From Bacteroidales bacterium (lineage in GTDB: Bacteria; Bacteroidota; Bacteroidia; Bacteroidales; UBA932), in contig JAFYYM010000070.1 of NCBI GenBank assembly GCA_017557535.1, positions 1 through 64,000 of the forward strand: a DNA stretch of 64,000 bases. Direction: 5' to 3'. A program made the position numbers and the translations under genes. The notes under the pieces were generated by a model that was not told the DNA's origin, searched no databases, and worked only from the letters and a program-made list of their open reading frames with translations. This document shows, piece after piece, positions 45,478 to 54,078 of the stretch (positions are counted from its first letter, which is position 1; each line of letters starts with the position of its first letter).

Positions 45478-46649
45478 GGTTCAATATCTTCCATAGGCTC
45501 AATCGCACCGCCGACACCTTCTTGCATAAGGTATCGGCGCATGAACTCACCGAGATCACCGTCAAGAACTCCCTGGGTGTCGGCGGTCTTGTAGCCAGTC
45601 CTGAGATCATTGACCATCTTGTAGGGATGGAGCACATAGGAACGGATCTGTGAGCCCCACTCAATGCGCTTTTTCTGACCCTCGATCTTATCCTTCTCCT
45701 CCTGCCTCTTTTTCATGGCGATATCATAGAGCCTGGAACGGAGGAGCAGCAAAGCTTTCGCCCTGTTTTTAGGTTGGTCGCGGGTCTCGGTGTTCTCGAT
45801 GAGTATCTCCTCTTCTTTACCGGTGTCGGGATCCTGATAGAGATAACGTAGACGGACCCCTGACTCAACCTTGTTGACATTCTGGCCGCCATGGCCTCCC
45901 GCCCTGAATGTGTCCCATGACAACCTTGACGGATCCACATTCACCTCGATCGTGTCATCCACCAAAGGATAGACAAACACTGACGAGAAGGTGGTTTGAC
46001 GTTTGCCCTGAGCGTTGAATGGGGATATCCTAACCAGACGGTGGACACCGTTCTCGGCCTTTAGATAGCCGTAGGCATATTCCCCGTCAAACTCGATAGT
46101 CACAGATTTGACTCCCGCTTCATCACCATCCTGAATGTCTGTGACAGCGGTCTTGTAACCATTCCGCTCTCCCCAACGGAGATACATCCTCATCAGCATT
46201 GAGCTCCAGTCATTGGCCTCTGTGCCTCCAGCCCCGGAATTAATGGTCAGGACAGCCCCGAGGTTGTCGCCCTCTGATCCGAGCATATTCCTCATCTCGA
46301 GCGCCTCGACATCCTTCAAGGCCAGCTCATAAGCATTGTCAAGTTCCTCGGTCTCAGGTGTGGAATCATTCTCCTCAGCGCTATTGTCAAGACTCTCCTT
46401 GGCGAACTCGTATAGCACATCGACATCCTCGGCCTCTGAGAACGCTTTGTCATATGCCGTGACCCAGGACTTTATTCCGTTTAGATTCTTCATGAAAGCC
46501 TCAGCCCCTTTGGGATCGTTCCAGAAATCGGGAGACTCCGTCTTTTTCTGAAGAATGGATATCTGATCCCGCTTCCCGGTGATATCAAGGCAGGCGTGCA
46601 GCGTCGTAAGGCGCTCCTTAAGAGATTCAATCTGTTCTCTGGATGTCAT
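45474..46649 (-). CDS. prfB: Peptide chain release factor 2, without programmed frameshift
   Basis: 391 residues. RF2 ends translation at UAA and UGA. It has GGTEANDWSSMLMRMY, the hydrolysing motif GGQNVNKVESGVRL (GGQ), and the codon-recognition region HRLVRISPFN. The start is set at 46649 (MTSREQIESLKERL), which matches the RF2 N-terminus; a longer in-frame extension to 46862 overlaps the protease gene and is unlike RF2. In most bacteria a CTTTGA frameshift site lies near codon 25; here it reads CTT GAT in frame, so no shift is needed. It begins 7 bases after the S41 protease gene. Confidence 0.93.
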   Translation of the reverse strand: MTSREQIESLKERLTTLHACLDITGKRDQISILQKKTESPDFWNDPKGAEAFMKNLNGIKSWVTAYDKAFSEAEDVDVLYEFAKESLDNSAEENDSTPETEELDNAYELALKDVEALEMRNMLGSEGDNLGAVLTINSGAGGTEANDWSSMLMRMYLRWGERNGYKTAVTDIQDGDEAGVKSVTIEFDGEYAYGYLKAENGVHRLVRISPFNAQGKRQTTFSSVFVYPLVDDTIEVNVDPSRLSWDTFRAGGHGGQNVNKVESGVRLRYLYQDPDTGKEEEILIENTETRDQPKNRAKALLLLRSRLYDIAMKKRQEEKDKIEGQKKRIEWGSQIRSYVLHPYKMVNDLRTGYKTADTQGVLDGDLGEFMRRYLMQEGVGGAIEPMEDIEP

Positions 46650-46656
46650 CAGGCAG

Positions 46657-48171
46657 CTAGAACTTGACAGGAGGAAGGTCCGATTTGATGAGAATACCTC
46701 TCGGCTTGCCATGCTCGATACGCTCCATCTCGTAAACAAGCTGGTTTCCAGAAGGAGCTCTTGTACCCACACCCGGCTTACCAGCCACGGTGAGAGCAGC
46801 CCTAAGCATAGTCTCGTTCTGATCGCCGAGCTGATAGCCATCAAGAGGATCATCTGAGACATTAATATTCACCGGAATGCCATCAGGCATCGCCGCATTG
46901 TCGCCGTTCTTGTCAGCGAACTTGCTGACCATCACGTAAATGCCCCAGTTGCCGATCATTGTGTAATTCTGCTTTGACTGGGTCCCCCAGAAATCTTCCG
47001 CGGACATCATATAGCCGGCGCAGTACTTGCCATAGGTCTGGTTTCCGACAAGGGTGACGTCCATATAGGGTCCGAGTCCAACTATCAGTCCTTCCGATGC
47101 CGAAGCGGAACCATCTGTGACTATGAAGGTTACCTTCTTCAGGTCCACATTGGCGTCAGAGATGTTTTGATTGATATTATACCCTGATGCTTGATATGAG
47201 TGTTCTGTATTAAAATACGTGTTGAGATCATAATGGGCATCCGCGTAATACTGCATCAAGGCAGGACTGAATACCTCCGTCTGGAAAATATCCTTTGCCA
47301 ATACATTAGAGTACGGGGCAATGAGAGAAGCAAGCTCACACTCCGTTTTGACGAAGCCGCCTCCGTTGTAGCGAAGATCAAGAATAAGCTCCTCAATCCC
47401 TTCAGTCTTGAACTTCTTGAAAACGACGGGCAGTGTCTCCATAGACTTGACATCAAAGGAGTTATAAACAAGATAACCGACTTTCTTGCCAGCCACGGTG
47501 TAAACCGAGTCCAGAAGGATGGGATCCTCCCACATATCCACTGCTTTAAGAGTAACCTCTTTCTCAACCGAACCAAGATAGCCATCGGAAGTCAGGTGGG
47601 CGATTCCCAGTCTCACGCTAGCGGTATTGAAAGCGTCATAGATGTTATCAGCGGTGATATCCTTCCCGTCTAACGTCATGATAAGGTCTCCCCTCTTCAG
47701 TCCAGCCTTCTCAGCGGGGCCGTCCTTGACCACATAGCAGATAATCAGGAAATATACTCCTGTCTTATTCGTGATCCTTCCCGCTTGGAGCTCATAACCA
47801 TAAGTCAATCCAAGACCCTCAACGGAACTTGTCATCGATTTGATGTCATCCGTCAGCTGGGTCCAGTGATCAACCTCATCATTGCCCTGATGGTAACGTA
47901 TTTTCTTAACTACTGAGATGGGGTCCTCGCAAGTCTCAGGATTCAACTGACCCAGATCCTTGCTTATCTCCTTGGCCCAGAGATAATAGGTCTGGAGCAC
48001 ATTCTGAGCCAGATAGCTCGCCTGCTGGATTTCCTTGGAAATCGTGGGAGTCTCAGGAGTCTCCGGAGTCTCTTGATTATTGTTGATCGGATCGTCTGGC
48101 TGTTTGCCACAAGCGACAAATAAAGCCGCCATCGCAAGCATAGCTAAAGTTATATTACGACTGTTTCTCAT
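46657..48171 (-). CDS. S41-family C-terminal processing protease lipoprotein
   Basis: 504 residues with a lipoprotein signal (FVAC, Cys21) and a Pro/Glu-Thr spacer (TPETPETPT). A PDZ domain (about 140-200, AEKAGLKRGDLIMTLDGKDI) is followed by an S41 peptidase core: LILDLRYNGGGFV, and TDGSASASEGL with the catalytic Ser. Tail-specific proteases of this kind cut unfolded or tagged envelope proteins. The mature protein is exported. It lies 7 bases upstream of prfB on the same strand, probably co-transcribed. Its -7 box TAAATTTG is at 48212-48205. Confidence 0.9.
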   Translation of the reverse strand: MRNSRNITLAMLAMAALFVACGKQPDDPINNNQETPETPETPTISKEIQQASYLAQNVLQTYYLWAKEISKDLGQLNPETCEDPISVVKKIRYHQGNDEVDHWTQLTDDIKSMTSSVEGLGLTYGYELQAGRITNKTGVYFLIICYVVKDGPAEKAGLKRGDLIMTLDGKDITADNIYDAFNTASVRLGIAHLTSDGYLGSVEKEVTLKAVDMWEDPILLDSVYTVAGKKVGYLVYNSFDVKSMETLPVVFKKFKTEGIEELILDLRYNGGGFVKTECELASLIAPYSNVLAKDIFQTEVFSPALMQYYADAHYDLNTYFNTEHSYQASGYNINQNISDANVDLKKVTFIVTDGSASASEGLIVGLGPYMDVTLVGNQTYGKYCAGYMMSAEDFWGTQSKQNYTMIGNWGIYVMVSKFADKNGDNAAMPDGIPVNINVSDDPLDGYQLGDQNETMLRAALTVAGKPGVGTRAPSGNQLVYEMERIEHGKPRGILIKSDLPPVKF

Positions 48172-48204
48172 AACATTCTAATTGTTCGTCATTATTAGAG
48201 TATG

Positions 48205-48212
48205 CAAATTTA
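48205..48212 (-). promoter_or_regulatory. -7 box of the S41 protease-prfB operon
   Basis: TAAATTTG on the minus strand, 33 bases before the ATG, back to back with the murI promoter. Confidence 0.6.
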
Positions 48213-48234
48213 GTACTTTCTCCGGGATTATAAG

Positions 48235-48242
48235 TATATTTG
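48235..48242 (+). promoter_or_regulatory. -7 box of murI, leaderless context
   Basis: TATATTTG ends only 4 bases before the murI ATG (48247). Transcription would start at or next to the A of the ATG, so the mRNA is probably leaderless. Confidence 0.65.
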
Positions 48243-48246
48243 TGAC

Positions 48247-49017
48247 ATGATCGGCATTTTCGACTCCGGTTCCGGCGGCCTCTCGGTCCTGAGGGAAATT
48301 CTGAAGATTCTCCCTAAAGAGAGGTTTCTTTATTATGCCGACACCGCTTTCTGCCCCTATGGGGAGAAGACCCCAGAGTTCATCCAGTCCCGTGGAAGGG
48401 CGATAACCGATTATCTTCTAGGAGAAGGTGCGGATATCATTGTGGTGGCGTGCAACACAGCCACAGCCGCCGCGATCTCAACTCTCAGGAAGGAGTACGC
48501 TGTCAAATTCATAGGCATGGAACCCGCCGTCAAGCCAGCCGCCCTTAGCTCCGAGTCCGGTGTGATCGGCGTGCTCGCCACAGCCGGCACTCTTAAAGGT
48601 TCGAAATATCTCACCACCAAAGGTTTATATGAGGATAACGTGAAGATAGTGGAGCATGTCGGGAAAGGGTTCGTGGAGCTTGTCGAAGAAGGTGAGCTCG
48701 ATGGTCCCAAAGCCATGAGGGTGGTAAGGAAGAGCCTTAAGCCCCTGCTGGATGAGGGAGCGGACAGGATTGTCCTGGGATGCACCCACTATCCTTTTTT
48801 GAGGGATGTCATCCAAAGGATCGCCGGCCCATCTGTCCAAGTCATAGACCCGGCTCCGGCCGTGGCCAGACATCTGCTGGATGTCATGAAAGAGGAATCC
48901 CTCATAAAGGAAGACGGAGGCCCGGAACTTCCGGATGTCCGGCTCAAAGCCTCCGGGGACGACAGTTCCGCCAAAGTCCTTCTTGACAGAATAACAAGAT
49001 CAATACATACATGCTGA
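48247..49017 (+). CDS. murI: Glutamate racemase
   Basis: 256 residues, normal size. It converts L- to D-glutamate for peptidoglycan. It starts IGIFDSGSGGLSVL, with one catalytic Cys in VVACNTATAAA and the second in VLGCTHYPFL. Its ATG overlaps the expected transcript start, suggesting a leaderless message. Its last 7 bases overlap pncB, so the two genes are coupled. Confidence 0.95.
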   Translation: MIGIFDSGSGGLSVLREILKILPKERFLYYADTAFCPYGEKTPEFIQSRGRAITDYLLGEGADIIVVACNTATAAAISTLRKEYAVKFIGMEPAVKPAALSSESGVIGVLATAGTLKGSKYLTTKGLYEDNVKIVEHVGKGFVELVEEGELDGPKAMRVVRKSLKPLLDEGADRIVLGCTHYPFLRDVIQRIAGPSVQVIDPAPAVARHLLDVMKEESLIKEDGGPELPDVRLKASGDDSSAKVLLDRITRSIHTC

Positions 49018-50498
49018 ATTATTCCTATTGCTCGGACAAGTACCAATACACCATGGGAAAGTCCTTTTATGAGACTGGCCGTAAGGATGTCAGAGCCGTC
49101 TTCAACATGTTCTACCGCAAAGCCCCCGAGAACAATAACTGGGCTGTTTGCAGCGGTACAGAAGAGGTCATAGAGTGCGTACTGAACCTCGGCAAGGCCG
49201 AGCCGTCATTCTTTGAGAAGTTCCTTCCTGGCGAGGGTTACGCCGAATTCCGTAAGTATCTTTCCACAATGAGATTCACCGGCAATGTCTGGGCGCTCAG
49301 GGAAGGTGACATCGTGTTCCCTAATCAGCCTATCATCACTGTGGAAGCCCCTCTGATCGAGGCTCAGGTCCTGGAAACTCCCCTTCTATGCATAATGAAC
49401 CATCAGATGGCCGTTGCCACGAAAGCATCAAGAGTATGCCGGGCTACCAACAAGCCTGTGAGTGAGTTCGGTTCACGCAGGGCTCATGGTCCTTGGGCAG
49501 CCACTTTCGGAGCTAAAGCCGCCATAATCGCCGGCTGCGCCAGCTCTTCAAACGTCCTGAATGGAGTGCTCAATGGCGTGCCATCAACAGGCACGATGGC
49601 CCACAGTTTCGTGACCTCGTACGGAAGCACAGTGGAAGGCGAGCACAAGGCTTTTGTCGACTACTGCAATACCCACAAAGGAGAGAACCTTATCCTTTTG
49701 ATTGACACCTACGACACACTCAAGTGCGGGGTTCTCAATGCCATACGCTCCTTCAGGGAGTGCGGGATCGATGACAATTACGCCCCGGGATACGGCATAC
49801 GCCTCGACAGCGGTGACCTCGCTTACCTCTCGCAGAAGGTCAGGAAGATTCTGGACGCCCATGGGATGAGGAATTGCAAGATATTCGCCACCAATTCCCT
49901 GGATGAGTATCTCATCACTGACCTCGAGCGCCAGGGCGCTTGCATTGATTCATACGGAGTCGGTGACGCCATCGCCACAAGCAAGGCGGCTCCATGCTTC
50001 GGCAATGTCTATAAGCTCGTCCAGATTGGCGGGGAACCCGTGCTGAAACGCTCCGAGGACACGATTAAGCTGATAAACCCGGGATTCCAAATCACTTACA
50101 GGATCATCAAGAACGATCCTGATCTTGGGGAATTATACAAAGCTGACGTGACTTGCCTCAGAGGAGACTCCATAGCGAGGAAGATTGAGGCGGGAGAGGA
50201 ATTCTCGATTTTCGCTGAGGATGACCGTTTCAAACACAAGACCTTCGAGGCAGGTTCTTACACCTGGAGGACTCTTCAGCTCCAGATCATAAAAGACGGG
50301 AAGGACTGCTCTGAGAAGCATTCTCTACAGGAGAAACGGGCCTTCTTTGAAGACACCCTCCACCATTTCAGTCCATCCGAGAGGCGTCTCATCAACCCGC
50401 ACTACTACAAAGTGGACATCTCCGAAGACTTGTACAACAAGAAGATATCCATGCTAGAGTCCCTCAACAAGGAGATCGCCGCATTCAAGATCGACTGA
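49011..50498 (+). CDS. pncB: Nicotinate phosphoribosyltransferase
   Basis: 495 residues. It makes nicotinate mononucleotide from nicotinate and PRPP in NAD salvage. It begins LNYSYCSDKYQYTMGKSF and contains VSEFGSRRAHGPWAA and AHSFVTSYGSTVEGEHKAF; the C-terminal half has APGYGIRLDSGDLAYLSQ and FATNSLDEYLI. The length fits the longer bacterial/eukaryotic-type NAPRTase. It overlaps murI by 7 bases and is followed after 2 bases by a methyltransferase gene. This is metabolically mixed but clearly one transcript. Confidence 0.93.
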   Translation: MLNYSYCSDKYQYTMGKSFYETGRKDVRAVFNMFYRKAPENNNWAVCSGTEEVIECVLNLGKAEPSFFEKFLPGEGYAEFRKYLSTMRFTGNVWALREGDIVFPNQPIITVEAPLIEAQVLETPLLCIMNHQMAVATKASRVCRATNKPVSEFGSRRAHGPWAATFGAKAAIIAGCASSSNVLNGVLNGVPSTGTMAHSFVTSYGSTVEGEHKAFVDYCNTHKGENLILLIDTYDTLKCGVLNAIRSFRECGIDDNYAPGYGIRLDSGDLAYLSQKVRKILDAHGMRNCKIFATNSLDEYLITDLERQGACIDSYGVGDAIATSKAAPCFGNVYKLVQIGGEPVLKRSEDTIKLINPGFQITYRIIKNDPDLGELYKADVTCLRGDSIARKIEAGEEFSIFAEDDRFKHKTFEAGSYTWRTLQLQIIKDGKDCSEKHSLQEKRAFFEDTLHHFSPSERRLINPHYYKVDISEDLYNKKISMLESLNKEIAAFKID

Positions 50499-50500
50499 GA

Positions 50501-51130
50501 ATGAGGGGAAGGAGACTGAAGGAATTCACGGTGGACCAGTTCACCACCGAAGCCGAGAATTACGACAACTACCACAAAATGGCGTCAATGGACCACCCGG
50601 ACATTGTCGCAGAACTGGAGGTTGAGCCATTTGAGGCTGTTCTGGACTGCGGTTGCGGAACAGGATCGCTATTGAGATTATTGGCGGAACGTTTCCCCGG
50701 GAAACGCCTCACCGGGATAGACATCACTCCCAAGATGATCGAGGTTGCCAAATCCGAAGGACCGGACTCTGTGGAATTCATTGTGGGAGATTGCGAAAAC
50801 CTGCCCTTTGAGGACAGGAGTTTCGATGTTGTCATCTGTTCCCACAGTTTCCACCATTACCCTTCCCCTATGGACTTCTTCAATAGTGTCTCCAGGGTGC
50901 TGCGCCCTGGAGGAAGGCTGATAATCCGGGATAAAACCGGTTCCTGGTGGTTCCTGCTATATTGCAACCGCTTCAAGATTATCCGCAACAGATTGAGGCA
51001 TAGATTCGGGGATGTCCGGTTCTATTCACTCAACCAGGTCAGGAGGTTCTGTCTTAAAGCCGGCCTATCTGTCGAAAAGCTTGAGGAAAGGGGCTTCCAC
51101 AAAATGCACTGTGTCGCCAGAAAGAGCTAA
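50501..51130 (+). CDS. Class I SAM-dependent methyltransferase
   Basis: 209 residues of the UbiE/methyltransferase-11 type. Motif I is VLDCGCGTGSLL near residue 47, followed by GIDITPKMIEVAK, DCENLPFEDRSFDVV and HHYPSPMDF in a canonical Rossmann order. The substrate is not predictable; a small-molecule or lipid/quinone substrate is most likely. It starts 2 bases after pncB. Its stop codon overlaps that of the converging msrA gene by 4 bases. Confidence 0.88.
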   Translation: MRGRRLKEFTVDQFTTEAENYDNYHKMASMDHPDIVAELEVEPFEAVLDCGCGTGSLLRLLAERFPGKRLTGIDITPKMIEVAKSEGPDSVEFIVGDCENLPFEDRSFDVVICSHSFHHYPSPMDFFNSVSRVLRPGGRLIIRDKTGSWWFLLYCNRFKIIRNRLRHRFGDVRFYSLNQVRRFCLKAGLSVEKLEERGFHKMHCVARKS

Positions 51131-52047
51131 AGGATTCTCACTAACCGCTCAAGCCAGAAAGCATCGATGTGATCGAAGGTGGACAGTTCGGTGCTGTCTA
51201 TATCGAGAACTCCTGTCACCTCTCCTCCCCTCTCAATCGGAACAACTATCTCCGATCTAGAAAGGGAAGAGCAGGCGATATGGCCTGGAAACTCCTCAAC
51301 ATCAGGGACTACCACTGTGCGATCTTCCTTCCAGGATGTTCCGCACACTCCTCTACCATAGCCGATTCTCATGCATGCGATCGGACCTTGGAAAGGTCCC
51401 AGAATCAACTCTTTCCCTTCATCCGAAGATCCGACCAGATAGAACCCCACCCAAAAGAAACCCATCTTCTCCTTTATTAGGGCGGCGGCATTGGAAAGTC
51501 TGGCCACAAGGTCTGGTTCATCACCCAGCAGATGCCGAAGGTCGCTGACCAGCCTCGGATAGCGGAAAAACTTGAGAGGCAGGTGACAATACCCCTCAGG
51601 ATTCTTGACCAAATAGTCCTGGTGCCTGCCGTCTGCCACGAAAAAGTTCTTCAATGGAAGAAGCTCCACGGCAAGAGGGCTTGAATACTCGGCCTGTATC
51701 TCTTCGAAGACTTTCCTGGCAACGGGAAGATCAGCGGGATCCGTATAGTAAACACCTGTCCTGTAACGGGTTCCCTCATCCTCACCTTGCTTGTTCAGGC
51801 TCAAGGGATCTATGGCGCAGAAGAAAGCCCTAAGCAACTCGTCCAAAGGTAACCCGTCAGGGTTGTATATGACCCGGACTGTCTCAGCGTAGCCGGTAGT
51901 GTCGGTATATACTTGCTCATAGGTCGGCTCCGGAGTGTCACCGTTCGCAAAACCCACCTCGGTGTCGACAACTCCGTCAATATTCCTGAAATAATGCTCA
52001 GCGCCCCAAAAGCAACCTCCCGCAAGATAAATCTCTTTCATTGTCAA
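51127..52047 (-). CDS. msrA: MsrA fused to free-methionine-(R)-sulfoxide reductase
   Basis: 306 residues in two domains. Residues 1-155 are MsrA: GGCFWGAEHYFRNIDGV with the catalytic Cys, then DPLSLNKQGEDEGTRYRTGVYY. MsrA reduces methionine-S-sulfoxide in proteins. Residues about 170-306 are a GAF domain of the fRMsr (YebR/MsrC) type: LGPFQGPIACMRI, GRGVCGTSW, GHIACSS and GVLDIDS. The three Cys correspond to those of E. coli fRMsr. One protein could thus reduce both S-sulfoxides and free R-sulfoxide. It overlaps xseB by 4 bases; M3 (52041) is an alternative start. Confidence 0.9.
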   Translation of the reverse strand: MTMKEIYLAGGCFWGAEHYFRNIDGVVDTEVGFANGDTPEPTYEQVYTDTTGYAETVRVIYNPDGLPLDELLRAFFCAIDPLSLNKQGEDEGTRYRTGVYYTDPADLPVARKVFEEIQAEYSSPLAVELLPLKNFFVADGRHQDYLVKNPEGYCHLPLKFFRYPRLVSDLRHLLGDEPDLVARLSNAAALIKEKMGFFWVGFYLVGSSDEGKELILGPFQGPIACMRIGYGRGVCGTSWKEDRTVVVPDVEEFPGHIACSSLSRSEIVVPIERGGEVTGVLDIDSTELSTFDHIDAFWLERLVRIL

Positions 52048-52232
52048 CCCTCCTTTTCTTCTATGGATTCACGGACTGAGCGCAAGTAATTCCTGCACTG
52101 CTCAATAAGCTCCTTCGACCGGGTGACTAGTCCCCCGATCTCATCGAGACTGGTCTTGGGGTCCTCTATCTTCGCCGCTATTCCCTCCAACTCAGTCATC
52201 GCCTTGGAATAATCGAATTTCTCTTCTTTCAT
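52044..52232 (-). CDS. xseB: Exodeoxyribonuclease VII small subunit
   Basis: 62 residues of two helices: FDYSKAMTELEGIAAKIEDPKTSLDEI then a charged second helix (RSKELIEQCRNYLR). Its pattern and size fit XseB, which binds the XseA chain several times. It lies 8 bases after xseA and overlaps msrA by 4 bases, so all three are co-transcribed. Confidence 0.93.
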   Translation of the reverse strand: MKEEKFDYSKAMTELEGIAAKIEDPKTSLDEIGGLVTRSKELIEQCRNYLRSVRESIEEKEG

Positions 52233-52240
52233 ATCGAATT

Positions 52241-53428
52241 CTATTTTTTCAAAACCTTGGTGACGACACCCTTGACGGTGCCGTCGGAAAACATAACCTG
52301 GAACTCATCGCCTGGTTTGACAGCAGAGGCTGAGGACAGTTTGACGCCACGCCCGTCAAGAGCGAGGGAGTAGCCTTTGGCCAGGATAGAGCGGGGATCG
52401 CCCGCCATCACTTTAGCCTCAATCAAATCAAGAAGATGGCTAGCATCAGAAAGACGCTTGGCCGCGGCATGGTAAACATTCTTCCCCAACAGGTCAAGCC
52501 TTGATAACAAGGCGGAAAAACGGCTTGAGAAAGCAAGTCTCAGCCTTGTCTCAAGCGAGGAGATTCTCTGGTCCTCAGCGATAAAGCAATCAAGGAACAG
52601 ATCCGCCAAAGCAGTCGGCGTCTTCACGAAGGTGTTAGCTACCATGTCTGCAACATGATAATCCTTGTCATGCCCTATGGCGGTGAAAACCGGGTAGGGA
52701 CAACGGGCGATAGTGGCCGCCAAGTCATAATCGTCAAAACAGGCCAGATCGAGTTCTGATCCGCCTCCGCGCATGATCAGCACCGCATCGTATGCTTTAG
52801 GAGATGATTGTATCTCCTCTAAAGCCATGATCATCGAATCAGCGGCCTGATCTCCCTGCATCAGCGCCTCATACAGATCCAACTTAAAAAAGAATCCATA
52901 TTCATTCTCAAGGAGATGGCTCTCAAAGTCCCTCAAGCCAGCGGCGCCAGGCGCCGAGACAACCGCCAGGGAATATGGCAGGTCCGGAAGCGAGAGCTCC
53001 CTCTGAAGATCCATAAGTCCCTCCTTGGACAAACGCTCGATAGTCAATCGCTTCTGTCTCTCATTAGCCCCGAGGGTGAAGTCCGGATCAACATCCTCCA
53101 CATTCAAAGACAAGCCGTATACCGGGTGGAAATTGACCTGGGCACTCAGAAGGACTTCCATCCCCACGCCAAGTGACGAGCCAGTGACACTCTTGAAATA
53201 CTGGTCTATATAATTCCATCTTGACGCCCAGATAGTAGCACGGACCTTGGCCACGACCACTCCTCCCTCACTTTGGGAAAGCTCTAGATAACAATGGCCG
53301 TTCCTCTTCAGGTTCAGCTCTGATATCTCCGCCTTGACCCATACGAGCCCCGGGAATACTGACTCCATCTCGTCCTTCAGAAGGGCGGTCAACTCCACTA
53401 ACTCCAAGTATTCCGAATCCATTGTCAA
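52241..53428 (-). CDS. xseA: Exodeoxyribonuclease VII large subunit
   Basis: 395 residues. With XseB it degrades single-stranded DNA to oligonucleotides. An N-terminal OB fold (WVKAEISELNLKRNGHCYLELSQ) is followed by the nuclease domain with LAVVSAPGAAGLRDF, AVLIMRGGGSELDLACFDDYDLAATIA and FTAIGHDKDYHVADMVAN, all split across the classic XseA core. It is shorter at the C-terminus than E. coli XseA, as usual in Bacteroidetes. ATG 53422 is a possible alternative start. A -7 box TAATTTTG lies at 53455-53448. Confidence 0.95.
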   Translation of the reverse strand: MTMDSEYLELVELTALLKDEMESVFPGLVWVKAEISELNLKRNGHCYLELSQSEGGVVVAKVRATIWASRWNYIDQYFKSVTGSSLGVGMEVLLSAQVNFHPVYGLSLNVEDVDPDFTLGANERQKRLTIERLSKEGLMDLQRELSLPDLPYSLAVVSAPGAAGLRDFESHLLENEYGFFFKLDLYEALMQGDQAADSMIMALEEIQSSPKAYDAVLIMRGGGSELDLACFDDYDLAATIARCPYPVFTAIGHDKDYHVADMVANTFVKTPTALADLFLDCFIAEDQRISSLETRLRLAFSSRFSALLSRLDLLGKNVYHAAAKRLSDASHLLDLIEAKVMAGDPRSILAKGYSLALDGRGVKLSSASAVKPGDEFQVMFSDGTVKGVVTKVLKK

Positions 53429-53447
53429 ACTCTCTGTAAGTCTCTTA

Positions 53448-53455
53448 CAAAATTA
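53448..53455 (-). promoter_or_regulatory. -7 box of xseA-xseB-msrA
   Basis: TAATTTTG on the minus strand, 19 bases before the xseA start codon, back to back with the engB promoter. Confidence 0.5.
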
Positions 53456-53467
53456 ACAAAAATCCAC

Positions 53468-53475
53468 TATCTTTG
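53468..53475 (+). promoter_or_regulatory. -7 box of engB, leaderless context
   Basis: TATCTTTG ends 4 bases before the engB ATG at 53480, the same spacing as at murI. The message probably starts at or next to the ATG. Confidence 0.6.
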
Positions 53476-53479
53476 CACT

Positions 53480-54067
53480 ATGAGGATTACCGAGGCAAAA
53501 TTCGCCGGCAGCAGCGTGAGGGCAGCTTTAAAGCCAAGCCGCAAGCTGCCCGAATTCGCGTTCATAGGACGTTCCAATGTCGGCAAGTCATCACTGATCA
53601 ACATGCTTTGCGGCAACAGCAAGCTCGCGAAGACATCCTCCACCCCCGGGAAGACTAAACTGATCAACCATTTCATCATCAACGACAGCTGGTATCTGGT
53701 CGATCTCCCGGGTTATGGATTCGCCAAAATCTCGAAAAAAGAACGTGAGGAATTAAGGATGATGATCAACGATTACATCCAGAATTCCGACGAGATGGTC
53801 CTTCTGTTCGTGCTCGTGGACTCCCGGCACGACATCCAGAAAATAGACCTCGAGTTTATCTCCGGCCTCGGTGAGAACGGCATCCCTTTCGCCATCATAT
53901 TCACCAAGGGAGACAAACTCGGGCCCAACGCGTTGAAAGCGCAAATAGAGAGAGATAAAGCCATTCTCTCTGAGCAGTGGGAGGAACTGCCTCCAATGTT
54001 CTTCTCAAGCTCCCAGACCGGAGCCGGCAAAGAGGAAATACTTGAATATATCGGACAATATATATAA
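53480..54067 (+). CDS. engB: Ribosome biogenesis GTPase EngB/YsxC
   Basis: 195 residues. A GTPase required for assembly of the large ribosomal subunit. The G1 motif is GRSNVGKSS, G3 is DLPGYGF, G4 is TKGD and G5 is SSSQTGAG; N-terminal AKFAGSSVRA is family-typical. It is the first gene of a dense operon engB-prs-small protein-der-PASTA-rlu, which mixes ribosome assembly and nucleotide synthesis. Confidence 0.95.
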   Translation: MRITEAKFAGSSVRAALKPSRKLPEFAFIGRSNVGKSSLINMLCGNSKLAKTSSTPGKTKLINHFIINDSWYLVDLPGYGFAKISKKEREELRMMINDYIQNSDEMVLLFVLVDSRHDIQKIDLEFISGLGENGIPFAIIFTKGDKLGPNALKAQIERDKAILSEQWEELPPMFFSSSQTGAGKEEILEYIGQYI

Positions 54068-54078
54068 TCGATCTAACC

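Noticed and set aside
45474-46862. Longer prfB reading frame starting at 46862
   Set aside because: The extra 71 codons overlap the S41 protease gene and are unlike RF2; MTSREQIESL at 46649 matches the family start.
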